23,968 bases of DNA from NCBI GenBank assembly GCA_965656785.1, contig CBFHLY010000035.1:1-23968 (forward strand), read 5' to 3'. Source of the stretch: JALQTD01 sp965656785. GTDB lineage: Bacteria > Bacteroidota > Bacteroidia > Flavobacteriales_D > Sanyastnellaceae. Shown here in pieces: positions 1 through 8,192 of this stretch (positions within the stretch are counted from its first letter, which is position 1; each line of letters starts with the position of its first letter). The position numbers and the translations under genes are program-made. The notes under the pieces were generated by a model. The model saw only the letters and a list, made by a program, of their open reading frames with translations, made no database searches and had not been told where the DNA came from.

Positions 1-967
1 GCGGTTGGATGCCATCGGCGTAGAAATCCACCACTTCGCGAAGCGTTGCAAACCGACCATCGTGCATGTACGGAGCTGTCAGGCCGATGTTGCGAAGCGA
101 AACCACCCGAAACAGACCATCCTGAGCGGGATTGCCCGTGACTTCAGATAGCCCGCCATCCCCGGCAGCGCCATAATTCACGTCAAGTCCATTCACCATC
201 AGTTCCGAGGGGGTGAAGAAGTTCAAGGTGCCGTGGCATTGCGCACATCGGGTTTCGCCATTGAAAAACAACGACTTCCCTTCAAGTTCTTGCGCCGTGA
301 AATTGCTGAATCCGGTTTCAAGACCCGCGTCGTAGCGCGACCCCGTGGACTGCAAACTCCGCAGGAATTGGGCCAAAGCCCGCGCCACCCTTTCCGTCGT
401 AATCTCCTCATCCCCAAACGCTTCGGCAAACAATTCCGCGTAGTAAGGCACCCCTTCGAGCCGGACCGGCAACGCAGCGAGGTCCATGCCCATTTCATCC
501 GGGTGGGCAATGGGTTGCAGCACCTGCGCTTCAAGTTCCGTCTCGCGCGCATCCCAAAACAGCCTGCGCTGATAAGCCAGGTTGATGAGCGCCATCGAAT
601 TGCGGTGCGTCATGCCGCCCGCAACACCGACAGAGACGGCCTCGCCGTCTGCGAAGCCGCGTTCCGGTCGGTGGCACGAGGCACACGACACCCGCATGTT
701 CGAGGACAGTTGCGGATCGTAAAACAACACCCGCCCGAGCGTGGCTCCTGCGTCCGTGATGGGGTTGCTCGCGTCGTTCACACGAAACAGGTTCATTGCC
801 GGGTCGTTCAACCACGTTTCAGGGAAGGCCACCTCGCTGTACGGAAACGCTGGGTCCGGAAGTTCTGGCCAAACTTCCACCACGATGGGCGGTTCGGGCT
901 CGGGCACCGGCTTTTGGCAAGCGATCACCGTGGCTATTCCGATCACTCCCCACGTGCGCAGCTTCAT
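1..967 (-). CDS. Di-haem cytochrome c peroxidase (CcpA/MauG family) lipoprotein, 3' end outside window
   Basis: About 322 residues are visible and the C-terminus lies beyond position 1. The N-terminus is a lipoprotein signal whose hydrophobic run ends at Cys17 (VIAC), so the protein should be anchored in a membrane facing the periplasm. Two haem c sites are visible: CASCH at residues 95-99 and CAQCH at 241-245. Between them lie the RLFWDAR segment near residue 135 and an HP-E segment near 155, and after the second haem comes an APYMHDGRF segment whose Met/His are typical of this family. Such enzymes reduce H2O2 using electrons from periplasmic donors; MauG-like members oxidise other substrates, so the substrate is not certain. 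The ATG at 967-965 overlaps the TGA of the upstream surface-protein gene (966-964) by four bases, which implies translational coupling. Confidence 0.9.
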   Translation of the reverse strand, partial: MKLRTWGVIGIATVIACQKPVPEPEPPIVVEVWPELPDPAFPYSEVAFPETWLNDPAMNLFRVNDASNPITDAGATLGRVLFYDPQLSSNMRVSCASCHRPERGFADGEAVSVGVAGGMTHRNSMALINLAYQRRLFWDARETELEAQVLQPIAHPDEMGMDLAALPVRLEGVPYYAELFAEAFGDEEITTERVARALAQFLRSLQSTGSRYDAGLETGFSNFTAQELEGKSLFFNGETRCAQCHGTLNFFTPSELMVNGLDVNYGAAGDGGLSEVTGNPAQDGLFRVVSLRNIGLTAPYMHDGRFATLREVVDFYADGIQP

Positions 968-1596
968 GGCCGCAAGACCTTCAACTCGGTACGCAGCGTT
1001 CCTTCTTGCACCCCGCCACATGCGATGCGGTAATCGACCAACACATAGTACGTGCCGTCCGCGCAATCGCTTCCTGAATCCATCGTTCCGTCCCAGCGAA
1101 TGGGCAGTCCCGTGTTGACAAAGACCACGTCCCCCCACCGATTGAAGACCTGGAGGGTGTACCGATCCATGATGCCGAGGACCTCAAATTCGGGGTCGTC
1201 GGCGAGGAAGGGGCGGAACGTGTCGTTCTTGCCATCGGCGTTGGGCGACATGACGTTGGGCAGCGCGATGCTCGACACGTCCACTGCGGCTTCCGGGTCT
1301 TGGTATACCCAAACAGAATCCACCCCCGCACAGCCGTTTTCCTCCAATTCCACCACGAGGTAATGCCATCCCGGTGTGTGCGCCGTCGGCGAAATTCCGT
1401 CCACTTGAGTCATGCCACCGGCTCCTTCTTCCCAGGTCCAAGCGAAAGCCGGCGTGTAGCCCGCTGGGCCGATGCTCGCCCCTTGCACCACGGCTGTGGG
1501 TTCTTTGCACGTCAACGTGTCCGTCCAGCCCGCTTCAACGGTGGGGGGCGTGAAGTCGGAAGTGGCCGTGAAGGCTTGTGCCAGCGGAGGTGATGT
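964..1596 (-). CDS. 3' part of frameshifted lectin-like surface protein, with T9SS type B (gliding motility) C-terminal domain
   Basis: This open frame continues the protein encoded at 1535-2908 but is offset by one base; a stop at 1597-1599 closes it upstream, and it has no convincing start of its own. The first ATG would be at 1515, inside a domain. The visible protein holds the end of an Ig/PKD-like segment, then a classic gliding-motility-associated C-terminal domain beginning around NVMSPNADGKNDTFRPF, followed by a VFNRWGDVVF segment and a WDGT turn, ending in TELKVLRP. This domain is the type B sorting signal recognised by the type IX secretion system, so the intact protein would be exported to the cell surface or medium. 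Whether the two parts are expressed as one protein depends on the frameshift being real. The stop overlaps the start of the cytochrome c peroxidase gene. Confidence 0.8.
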   Translation of the reverse strand, partial: TSPPLAQAFTATSDFTPPTVEAGWTDTLTCKEPTAVVQGASIGPAGYTPAFAWTWEEGAGGMTQVDGISPTAHTPGWHYLVVELEENGCAGVDSVWVYQDPEAAVDVSSIALPNVMSPNADGKNDTFRPFLADDPEFEVLGIMDRYTLQVFNRWGDVVFVNTGLPIRWDGTMDSGSDCADGTYYVLVDYRIACGGVQEGTLRTELKVLRP

Positions 1597-2908
1597 TCAG
1601 GAGCTCCCCCGAACCGGTAAATGTGGCGCCACCTGAGCTGGACCAGCTGAGTTCTGCAGCCGGGTCGGAAGGGGCTGCGATGAGCTCGAGGGTGGGGGTG
1701 TTGCAGTCGATTTGGCTTTCATCGCTGATGAGCTCGACGGTGAACTCCTCAAAATCCGCAAGCACTTCCATGCTTTCCTCGGCCGTGCACAGCCCTCCCG
1801 CGGCGGACCCAGAAACCGTGACGGTGCCGGGAGCATTCACCACCGCAGAGGCCCCACCTGATGCAAGGAAGCCTTCCGGTGCCGTCGTGCTCCAGGTGTA
1901 ATCGACTTCAGGGAAGTTGGAATTGACCAACAGGTTGATCGTCGGCGCGTTGCAGTCGAGTTGGTAGGGTGGAGGAGGGACCAAATCCAACGTCAACGGC
2001 TCGACAAAAATGGTGTAGTCCGTGGTGATGGCGTCCCCGCACAACCCCGTGTAGGACACCGTGTAGGTCGTCGTCGTTTCGGGCGTGCACCACGGGTTGG
2101 AAAGGGTCGGGTCCGATAGGAACGCGGGGGGCGACCACTGGTAGCTGCCGGAGTTGGAACCCACCACATTGAGTTGAATGGAGTCGCCCGGACACAAGGT
2201 GATTTCCGGCGGGGTGGTCAGGCTGTTTTCTTGGAGACAAACGGTTTGGACGTTGAACGATCCGCCCGTTGATCCCGTGAAGCCCCAAAAGACTTCACTT
2301 GCCCCTCCGAACACATCGGCAATGAGGTCGACCTGTTGTGTCAGCCGCAAGTCGCAGTCGAACAGGACGGAAATGAGCTGGGAGTTGGGGTCCCAGAGGA
2401 TTTGGCCGATGTGATTCGCGCCATCTTCGCCGTTGCCGTTCCCCTCAATCATCGCCACCGGGCTCCCGAAAGCGGTGGCGGCGTTGTGGTCCACGCTGCC
2501 GTCGCTAACGCAACCGATGTGGTCGTAGAAGGGGTCGCCGTAGTCGCCGTTTTGCCAGGTATCGAACTCCACGCCAAACGCCGTAGTGAAACCCAGGAAG
2601 CCGAGACCGCCTCCGCTTTGACCCAGCGCGTTCGTCCCGTCTGTCTGGAGCACGAACATGATGCCGTCGGCGCCGTTGCTGTCCTGAGAACCGAGGCCGA
2701 TTTCAAAGGCGATGTTGAACGGTTGGGTGAGGTCGAGGGGCTCGGCGTACCACACGGCTCCAGTTTGGGTGCCGATGGCAGGGGTGAGCTGGTAGCACTC
2801 CGGGCCCGTGTTCGTGGCGCTTCCTTGGAGGAAATAGGTTTGGCTTGCCCCATGCATGTTCAGGAGCAAGGTGAACACCAGTGCAAAAGGGAGGGCCATC
2901 GGTTTCAT
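1535..2908 (-). CDS. 5' part of frameshifted L-type-lectin-domain surface protein
   Basis: The start chosen is the ATG at 2908-2906, giving MKPMALPFALVFTLLLNMHG, a clear signal peptide; an in-frame TTG nine bases upstream is less likely. Residues from about 25 to 220 resemble a legume (L-type) lectin fold as found in Bacteroidota adhesins: an early FLQGSA segment, a GAVWYAEPLDLTQPFNIAFE strand, then a GADGIMFVLQ strand and a GVEFDTW strand. Then come repeated Ig/PKD-like modules of about 90 residues, each with a paired-Cys pattern such as LDCNAPT and IDCNTPT. This frame ends at TGA 1535-1537 after an implausible histidine-rich tail. The rest of the protein is in the neighbouring frame, so this is one gene broken by a one-base insertion or two-base deletion, or by a sequence error. 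The likely role is binding of carbohydrate at the cell surface, inferred from the domains only. It lies 30 bases after the TonB-dependent receptor gene. Confidence 0.85.
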   Translation of the reverse strand: MKPMALPFALVFTLLLNMHGASQTYFLQGSATNTGPECYQLTPAIGTQTGAVWYAEPLDLTQPFNIAFEIGLGSQDSNGADGIMFVLQTDGTNALGQSGGGLGFLGFTTAFGVEFDTWQNGDYGDPFYDHIGCVSDGSVDHNAATAFGSPVAMIEGNGNGEDGANHIGQILWDPNSQLISVLFDCDLRLTQQVDLIADVFGGASEVFWGFTGSTGGSFNVQTVCLQENSLTTPPEITLCPGDSIQLNVVGSNSGSYQWSPPAFLSDPTLSNPWCTPETTTTYTVSYTGLCGDAITTDYTIFVEPLTLDLVPPPPYQLDCNAPTINLLVNSNFPEVDYTWSTTAPEGFLASGGASAVVNAPGTVTVSGSAAGGLCTAEESMEVLADFEEFTVELISDESQIDCNTPTLELIAAPSDPAAELSWSSSGGATFTGSGELLNITSAGTSLHGHFRLHAPHR

Positions 2909-2914
2909 TCTTAC

Positions 2915-2921
2915 CAAAGTA
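2915..2921 (-). promoter_or_regulatory. Possible -7 promoter element of the lectin-like gene
   Basis: TACTTTG on the minus strand, one base shorter than the Bacteroidota -7 consensus TAnnTTTG, ends six bases before the ATG at 2908. No clean -33 TTG was found; a TTC lies about 20 bases upstream. The gene may alternatively be read through from the receptor gene. Confidence 0.35.
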
Positions 2922-2938
2922 CGGCACGTTTCTCAGAT

Positions 2939-5485
2939 TCAGAATTGCAGCCCGATTTTCACGTTCACTCGGCGATCCGTCAGGAAATTGGAAATGGCGT
3001 ACAGCCTTCCGTTGACGTCCTCGATCCAGGTGTGGTTGATGGTGTTCCGAATCCCGAGGATGTTGAACACCTCGACCGAGACAAATCCCGATGCCTTCCG
3101 ATTCGGCCGTTCCTCCGTCGGCGTGAACAGTTCCCGCGAGAACCCCACGTCCACCCGGCGATACGGCGGCGTCCGCAGGATGTCTTTGTAGCGCTCGAAC
3201 GATGGCGGTCCGAAAGGCAGTCCGGTCCCGAAGTACAACGAAACCAACACCTTGTACCGATCATCCCCGGGCATTTCGTCTTGAAACAGCATCGACATGT
3301 TGAACCGCTGGTCGGTTTGGCGGGGAATGAACCCCGGTTCGATGCGCACGCTGTCGACCGCCTCGTTGTTGAGCGTGAAGCCCTGAATGATGTATTCGCC
3401 GTCGCTGTTGAGCGGTTGCCAGTAGCCGTCGTCGACGAGGTCTTCAGCTGTTTTCATGACGCTTGCACGCATCCAGCTTTGGACCCCTTCAATGAATTCG
3501 CCGTTGAGCATGAGGTCCAACCCCGTGGCGTACCCCCGCGAGTTGTTCGTCGCGTAATACCGCATCCGCACGTTCTCGATTTCGTAGGGAATGAGTTGGT
3601 CCAAATCCTTGTAGTACAGTTCCCCGACCAGCTTGAACGGTCGCCCGTACATCACGAACACGCGGTCCATTCCCAACACGGCATGCACCGCTCGCTGCGC
3701 CCGAATGTCGGGGTTCACGGAGCCATCAAGGAACCGCATTTCGCGGTAAAATGGCGGTTGATAATAGTACCCCCCGGCCAAACGCCACACCGTTGAAGTC
3801 CCCGACGTGTCTTCCGGAGCGGTGTACGCAATGCGCGCCCTAGGTCCCCCCACGAGCTGCTGGTTGAAACTCCAGTAATGCCCGCGTATCCCGGCATTGA
3901 AATCCCACCGCCCACCGTTCGCTCGTTCCCGCGACCACGAGTCCTGGAGGTAAGCCTGGGCGCGTTGGGATGTCACGCGGTTGGAGGCGCGGACGATGTC
4001 GTTGAGCTCGATGATTTGGTCCGGTCGCTCGGAAGCATCCGCATAGCCGATGGAATCCAAGGGGTGCGGGCTGATGTACCCCGCTGAATCCACCAAGCTC
4101 CACTCGCTCAGTACGTCCGCGATGTCTTCGTGCGTGAATTTCACTCCCCACTCGAGGAAGTGGCGCGAACCAGCAGGCGTCGTCGACCCCTTCAATGCCG
4201 CGCTCAGAACGGACGCATCCAACCGATTCCGCGCGTGATCGAGGAAGGCGCCCACCCCGCGATTCACCAGCACCGATCCCAGTTCGTCCGACCCCAAATC
4301 CCGATCCAACTCATCCAAGTAATACGCCCCGAGGATGTCAAACTCCTCGCTCTCCTGCGTTCGGAAGGCCGACCCGATCAAGCGCCACCGCGTGTTTTCT
4401 GTCGTGCGGTTGATGGAGACGGCCCCGAAGCCCGTGGTGTACGAGGTTTGTTCCTGTCCGTCGAAGTAAATGGTCAGGCGCAGCGCTTCGTTGATGTTCC
4501 CGACGTCGGTTTGGCGCGTCGCGGGAAAGAAGGTGTAGCGGTTGGCGCCCACCATGCCCAGCACTTCGACATCCCAGGGTCCGAAGCCGTCCGGATCGTA
4601 CGTCAGGAAGGCCTGACCATCGAGGTAGCGCGGCTGGTATTCGCCGCCTTCGTCGAGGGTGCCCAGCACGTAGCTGTTGTCGCGGTAGCGCAATCCCGTG
4701 TTGAGCGTGAGGCGGTGCCGTTGGCCCAAATCCCCCGAGCTGACGGCGTCCTGCTGCCATTGCACACCGAGAAGGCTTGCACTCAGGCGCGTTCCGGATT
4801 CGGTGGGTTTACGGTAGCGGATGTCGAGGACGGAACTGAGTTTGTCGCCGTATTTGGCCTCGAATCCGCCCGCGCTGAAGGTGATGGATTCGACCATGTC
4901 GGGGTTCGGGAACGAAAGGCCCTCTTGTTGGCCGGCGCGCACGAGAAAGGGGCGATAGACTTCGATGTCGTTGACGTAGACCAAATTCTCATCGAAACTG
5001 CCCCCCCGCACGTTGTAACCCGAACTCAATTCGCTGGTGAAATTTACGGGCGCTTGGAGCAGGAGGTCCTCGATGCTGCCCCGAGGCGAAGGAATGCGCA
5101 CCGCCACGCGTGGGTCAATGCGGCGAACAGGCTCCGTTCGTTCCCCGTCAGCCACCACTTCGGAGGCCCCCAAGGAAACTCCGGCGCGCAGCCGCACGTC
5201 CACCGTTCGGTTTTCGCCCTCCTCCAAGGTGATGACGCGCACCACGGGTTCGTAGCCGACAAAGCTGAATCGCACTTCGAGCGGGCGCCCCGCCGGCAAT
5301 TCGAGCCGATACGTTCCATCCCGTTCTGACGTGCGCGCAAGGCGTGGAAAATCCGAAGGAACAACGGAGGCTCCGGGCAATGCGCCTCCTAACTCGTCGC
5401 TGACCCGGCCGCTGAGGACCCCCGATTGGGCCCAACCCGCCACGGCCCAACACCAACCCAGCACCACCAACGCAATCGCCCTCAT
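2939..5485 (-). CDS. TonB-dependent outer-membrane receptor with carboxypeptidase-like N-terminal domain
   Basis: 848 residues. The start at ATG 5485 gives a signal peptide (MRAIALVVLGWCWAVAGWAQ); an upstream in-frame ATG at 5530 would add 15 residues in front of it and is rejected. Residues about 22-105 form a carboxypeptidase regulatory-like domain (LSGRVSDELGGALPGASV, then FVGYEPVVRVI). A plug domain follows, with GSIEDLLLQAPVNF and a YNVRGGSFDENLVYVNDIEVY segment near residues 150-190. The remaining roughly 600 residues are alternating beta strands of the 22-strand barrel, ending in the typical aromatic terminus (KIGLQF). Such receptors import a ligand using TonB energy. No SusD partner is adjacent, so a glycan-uptake role is not supported and the ligand is unknown. 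The start overlaps the stop of the upstream small secreted protein by four bases (ATGA), so the two are translated together. Confidence 0.92.
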   Translation of the reverse strand: MRAIALVVLGWCWAVAGWAQSGVLSGRVSDELGGALPGASVVPSDFPRLARTSERDGTYRLELPAGRPLEVRFSFVGYEPVVRVITLEEGENRTVDVRLRAGVSLGASEVVADGERTEPVRRIDPRVAVRIPSPRGSIEDLLLQAPVNFTSELSSGYNVRGGSFDENLVYVNDIEVYRPFLVRAGQQEGLSFPNPDMVESITFSAGGFEAKYGDKLSSVLDIRYRKPTESGTRLSASLLGVQWQQDAVSSGDLGQRHRLTLNTGLRYRDNSYVLGTLDEGGEYQPRYLDGQAFLTYDPDGFGPWDVEVLGMVGANRYTFFPATRQTDVGNINEALRLTIYFDGQEQTSYTTGFGAVSINRTTENTRWRLIGSAFRTQESEEFDILGAYYLDELDRDLGSDELGSVLVNRGVGAFLDHARNRLDASVLSAALKGSTTPAGSRHFLEWGVKFTHEDIADVLSEWSLVDSAGYISPHPLDSIGYADASERPDQIIELNDIVRASNRVTSQRAQAYLQDSWSRERANGGRWDFNAGIRGHYWSFNQQLVGGPRARIAYTAPEDTSGTSTVWRLAGGYYYQPPFYREMRFLDGSVNPDIRAQRAVHAVLGMDRVFVMYGRPFKLVGELYYKDLDQLIPYEIENVRMRYYATNNSRGYATGLDLMLNGEFIEGVQSWMRASVMKTAEDLVDDGYWQPLNSDGEYIIQGFTLNNEAVDSVRIEPGFIPRQTDQRFNMSMLFQDEMPGDDRYKVLVSLYFGTGLPFGPPSFERYKDILRTPPYRRVDVGFSRELFTPTEERPNRKASGFVSVEVFNILGIRNTINHTWIEDVNGRLYAISNFLTDRRVNVKIGLQF

Positions 5486-6123
5486 CGCTTGAAATCGCCG
5501 TTCCGGAGGGCTTGGAAGAATTGGGCCCATGCCAACGGGTTCAGCAGGCTGACCGTGGGCATGGTGCCGAGTTGACCGGCTTGTATCGCTTGCTGCTGCA
5601 TTTGGGCTGCGTAAGCCCCTGCTGCATCGTCACCGATGTAAACGAGCCGGTCGTAGTCGCTCAAATCCCTCAAGCGCTGGTTTCCGACGGAATACGCGTC
5701 AAGACCGACTTCCAAGGACAAGAAATCCGCTCGAAACCGCTCACGAGTCGGCCATGGATAAATGAACGCCTCTTCGAGCACCACGGTGTCCTGTTCGAGC
5801 ATCTGAACGGTCCGGTAGCGACCGCCTTCGTTCGCTTCGGGGATGACGAAATCGTTGGCGATGTAGCCCACTGAGCTGACCCGCAACGTGTCTCCTGCCA
5901 ACGCGGGCAAGGAAAAAAAGCCCCGAACATCCGTCATGGTGCCGCGTTCGTCCCGCAGCCGGTAGACCGTTGCAAAGGGCAGCGGCGTCAGCGAGTCGCC
6001 CACCACCACCATTCCCGAAACCTGCAACACGTCGGGTAGCACAAGGCTGTCCTGCTGGGCCATCGCCCCGCCCATCCCCAACATCAAGCACAGTGCTGCG
6101 AGCATGTTCCGAACCGCGTTCAT
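5482..6123 (-). CDS. Secreted protein with carboxypeptidase-like regulatory domain
   Basis: 213 residues. The ATG at 6123 is chosen because it starts a signal peptide (MNAVRNMLAALCLMLGMGG, cleaved near AMAQ); a more upstream ATG at 6189 would bury that signal behind 22 residues. Residues about 36-120 form a transthyretin-like carboxypeptidase-regulatory domain: VSGMVVVGDSLTPLPFATVY, GTMTDVRGFFSLPA and VSSVGYIANDFVIP. The last 90 residues are mostly charged and helical, with a Gln-rich stretch near residue 185. The same N-terminal domain type is present in the receptor encoded immediately downstream, whose start overlaps this stop (5485-5482). The family is common in Bacteroidota next to TonB receptors, but no specific biochemical role is known, so I infer only an accessory envelope function. 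prfC ends 62 bases upstream. Confidence 0.8.
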   Translation of the reverse strand: MNAVRNMLAALCLMLGMGGAMAQQDSLVLPDVLQVSGMVVVGDSLTPLPFATVYRLRDERGTMTDVRGFFSLPALAGDTLRVSSVGYIANDFVIPEANEGGRYRTVQMLEQDTVVLEEAFIYPWPTRERFRADFLSLEVGLDAYSVGNQRLRDLSDYDRLVYIGDDAAGAYAAQMQQQAIQAGQLGTMPTVSLLNPLAWAQFFQALRNGDFKR

Positions 6124-6185
6124 GGCTTGCAAGGTACTGCAGCGCGAGAATGTGCAGCCCGGCTTCCTCACAATCAAATGAAAAT

Positions 6186-7787
6186 TCATCCGGCCTGGGC
6201 GGTCTTGAATTCCGAGGTGAAGTGAAACGTGATTTCGGGATAGTTCGCGATTTCCATGTCCAGGAGGAACTTAGAGGGTGCGAGGAAGACGTCGTTGCCA
6301 TCTTTGTCCTTGAGCATTTCCGTTCCTTTGATGCGCTTGAATTCCGCGAGTTTTTCCGGGTGGTCGGAGACGAGCCAGCACGCTTTGTAATAGGATTTTG
6401 CCTGGAATTCGCATTTGGCTCCATATTCGTGTTCCAAACGGTATTGGATGACCTCGAATTGCAGTTCGCCAACCGTTCCCACGATCTTCCGGTTGCCGAC
6501 TTCGCGGATGAACAGCTGGGCCACGCCCTCGTCCGTCAGCTGCTGAATGCCCTTTTCCAGCTGCTTGCTCTTCATGGGGTCCTTGTTGACCAATTCCTTG
6601 AAAATCTCGGGCGAAAAGCTGGGGATGCCCCGGAATTGCAGGTGTTCGCCTTCGGTGAGGGTGTCCCCGATTTTGAAATTTCCGGTATCGTAAAGGCCCA
6701 CGACGTCGCCCGGCCAAGCTTCGTCGATGACGCTTTTATCTTGGGCCAAAAACGTCGCGGGATTCGCGAACTTCAACTTCTTGTCCAGCCGGGTGTGGTA
6801 GAAAAAGGTATTCCGCTTGAACGTGCCGCTGCAGACGCGCAGAAAGGCAATCCGGTCCCGGTGACGGGGGTCGATGTTCGCGTGGATTTTGAAGATGAAA
6901 CCGGTGAAGGTGGACTCGGTGGGGGCCACGTCGCGGACATCGGCGGACCGCTTGCGCGGATCCGGAGCGATTTGGATGAACGTGTCGAGCATTTCTTGAA
7001 TGCCGAAGTTGTTGACGGCGCTGCCGAAGAACACCGGCGCCATCTTGCCTTCCAGATAGGGTGCGGCATCCCAAGGTTCGTAAACGCCGTCGATGAGCTC
7101 GACGTCCTCGCGGAGCTGGTCGGCGTGCGGTCCTGAGACGAGGTCGTCGAGGGTGGGGTCGCTGAGGTCATCAATGGCAACGACGTCTTTGGCGATGCGG
7201 GTTTTGTCCGGATTGAAGAGCCGAACCTTCGAGTCGTACAACGAATACACACCTTTGAAGGATTGCCCTCCACTGATGGGCCAAGAGAGCGGGCGCACTT
7301 GGATGTTCAACTTGGTTTCCAACTCGTCCAAGAGGTCGAACGGGTCTTGGCCTTCCAAATCCAGTTTGTTCACAAAGATGATGACGGGGGTGTCGCGCAT
7401 CCGGCAGACTTCCATCAGCCGTTCGGTTTGGGCCTCGACCCCTTTTACGCAATCCACCACGAGGATCACGCTGTCAACGGCGGTCAGCGTACGGTACGTG
7501 TCTTCAGCGAAATCCCGGTGGCCCGGCGTGTCGAGCAAGTTGATGAGCTTGTCGCGGTAATGAAACGCCATCACCGACGTCGCGACAGAGATGCCCCGTT
7601 GGCGCTCAATTTCCATGAAATCGGACGCGGCGGTTTTCGTGATCTTGTTGTTCTTGACGGCTCCAGCGGTTTGGATGGCTCCGCCAAAAAGGAGGAACTT
7701 CTCGGTCAGCGTGGTCTTCCCGGCGTCCGGGTGGCTGATGATGGCGAACGTCCGCCGTTGGGCGATTTCTTCTTGGATTTGCGACAT
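6186..7787 (-). CDS. prfC: Peptide chain release factor 3 (RF3), GTPase
   Basis: 533 residues, matching the usual RF3 length of about 530. The ATG at 7787 gives MSQIQEEIAQRRTFAIISH, the standard RF3 N-terminus; the frame remains open upstream to 8180, but that extension lies across the divergent rhodanese gene. GTPase motifs are complete: P-loop SHPDAGKTT at residues 18-26, the switch I region with ERQRGISV near 61-68, DTPGHRDF at 86-93, and NKLD at 140-143. Translation-factor domain 2 and an RF3 C-terminal domain follow. RF3 recycles RF1 and RF2 from the ribosome after peptide release. A -7-like element TATCTTCG sits seven bases before the ATG. The three surface-protein genes downstream run in the same direction, but a functional link to RF3 is unlikely. 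Confidence 0.97.
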   Translation of the reverse strand: MSQIQEEIAQRRTFAIISHPDAGKTTLTEKFLLFGGAIQTAGAVKNNKITKTAASDFMEIERQRGISVATSVMAFHYRDKLINLLDTPGHRDFAEDTYRTLTAVDSVILVVDCVKGVEAQTERLMEVCRMRDTPVIIFVNKLDLEGQDPFDLLDELETKLNIQVRPLSWPISGGQSFKGVYSLYDSKVRLFNPDKTRIAKDVVAIDDLSDPTLDDLVSGPHADQLREDVELIDGVYEPWDAAPYLEGKMAPVFFGSAVNNFGIQEMLDTFIQIAPDPRKRSADVRDVAPTESTFTGFIFKIHANIDPRHRDRIAFLRVCSGTFKRNTFFYHTRLDKKLKFANPATFLAQDKSVIDEAWPGDVVGLYDTGNFKIGDTLTEGEHLQFRGIPSFSPEIFKELVNKDPMKSKQLEKGIQQLTDEGVAQLFIREVGNRKIVGTVGELQFEVIQYRLEHEYGAKCEFQAKSYYKACWLVSDHPEKLAEFKRIKGTEMLKDKDGNDVFLAPSKFLLDMEIANYPEITFHFTSEFKTAQAG

Positions 7788-7794
7788 GGCGGCG

Positions 7795-7802
7795 CGAAGA
7801 TA
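7795..7802 (-). promoter_or_regulatory. -7 promoter element of prfC
   Basis: TATCTTCG on the minus strand matches TAnnTTTG with one mismatch and ends seven bases before the prfC ATG. The identical octamer at identical spacing occurs before the FAD-dehydrogenase gene at 21429-21436. This spacing implies an mRNA with little or no 5' leader. Confidence 0.5.
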
Positions 7803-7877
7803 GCACTGGAAGCGAGTGTGACTTCGTTCACGGACAAGCCGACATTCGCGCCTCAACTTTGCCGAAAAATCAACGAC

Positions 7878-8189
7878 ATGTTCTTTGGACCTAAAACAGA
7901 TTTGACTGCCGAGCAGTTTGTGCAGAAGTTGCAAGCGGAAGGCGGCGTGGTGATCGATTGTCGGACCCGGGGCGAAGCGGCTGAAGGCACGTGGCCCGGA
8001 GCGAAAGTAATCGATTGGATGGGGGGAGAGATGGAAGGCCAAATGGCTTCCCTCGACAAGTCCCAAAACCACTACCTCTACTGCCGGAGCGGAGCCCGCA
8101 GCGGTGCCGCAACCCAGTTCTTGAAGTCGAACGGATTTCAAAACGTCTACAATTTGGGCGGTTTTGGATCCATTGCCCACCTCGCCTAA
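7878..8189 (+). CDS. Single-domain rhodanese (sulfurtransferase)
   Basis: 103 residues with no signal peptide, so cytoplasmic. The ATG at 7878 is the first start consistent with a single rhodanese domain. The domain runs from about residue 8 (LTAEQFVQKLQ) through VVIDCRTRGEAAEGTWPGA to the active-site loop YLYCRSGARSGAA, in which Cys69 is the persulfide-carrying nucleophile, and ends with the GFQNVYNLGGFGS segment. The length and loop are those of GlpE/PspE-type rhodaneses. It would pass sulfane sulfur between carriers such as thiosulfate, thioredoxin or low-molecular-weight thiols. The thioredoxin gene begins three bases after its stop, and a sulfide:quinone oxidoreductase follows, which together suggest handling of the persulfide produced from sulfide. 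The gene is divergent from prfC; an imperfect -7 element (CAACTTTG) lies at 7854-7861. Confidence 0.93.
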   Translation: MFFGPKTDLTAEQFVQKLQAEGGVVIDCRTRGEAAEGTWPGAKVIDWMGGEMEGQMASLDKSQNHYLYCRSGARSGAATQFLKSNGFQNVYNLGGFGSIAHLA

Positions 8190-8192
8190 GTC

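Noticed and set aside
7788..8180. Upstream extension of prfC giving a 664-residue protein.
   Set aside because: RF3 proteins start at MSQIQEEIAQRR; the extension lies antisense to the rhodanese gene and over the prfC promoter element.
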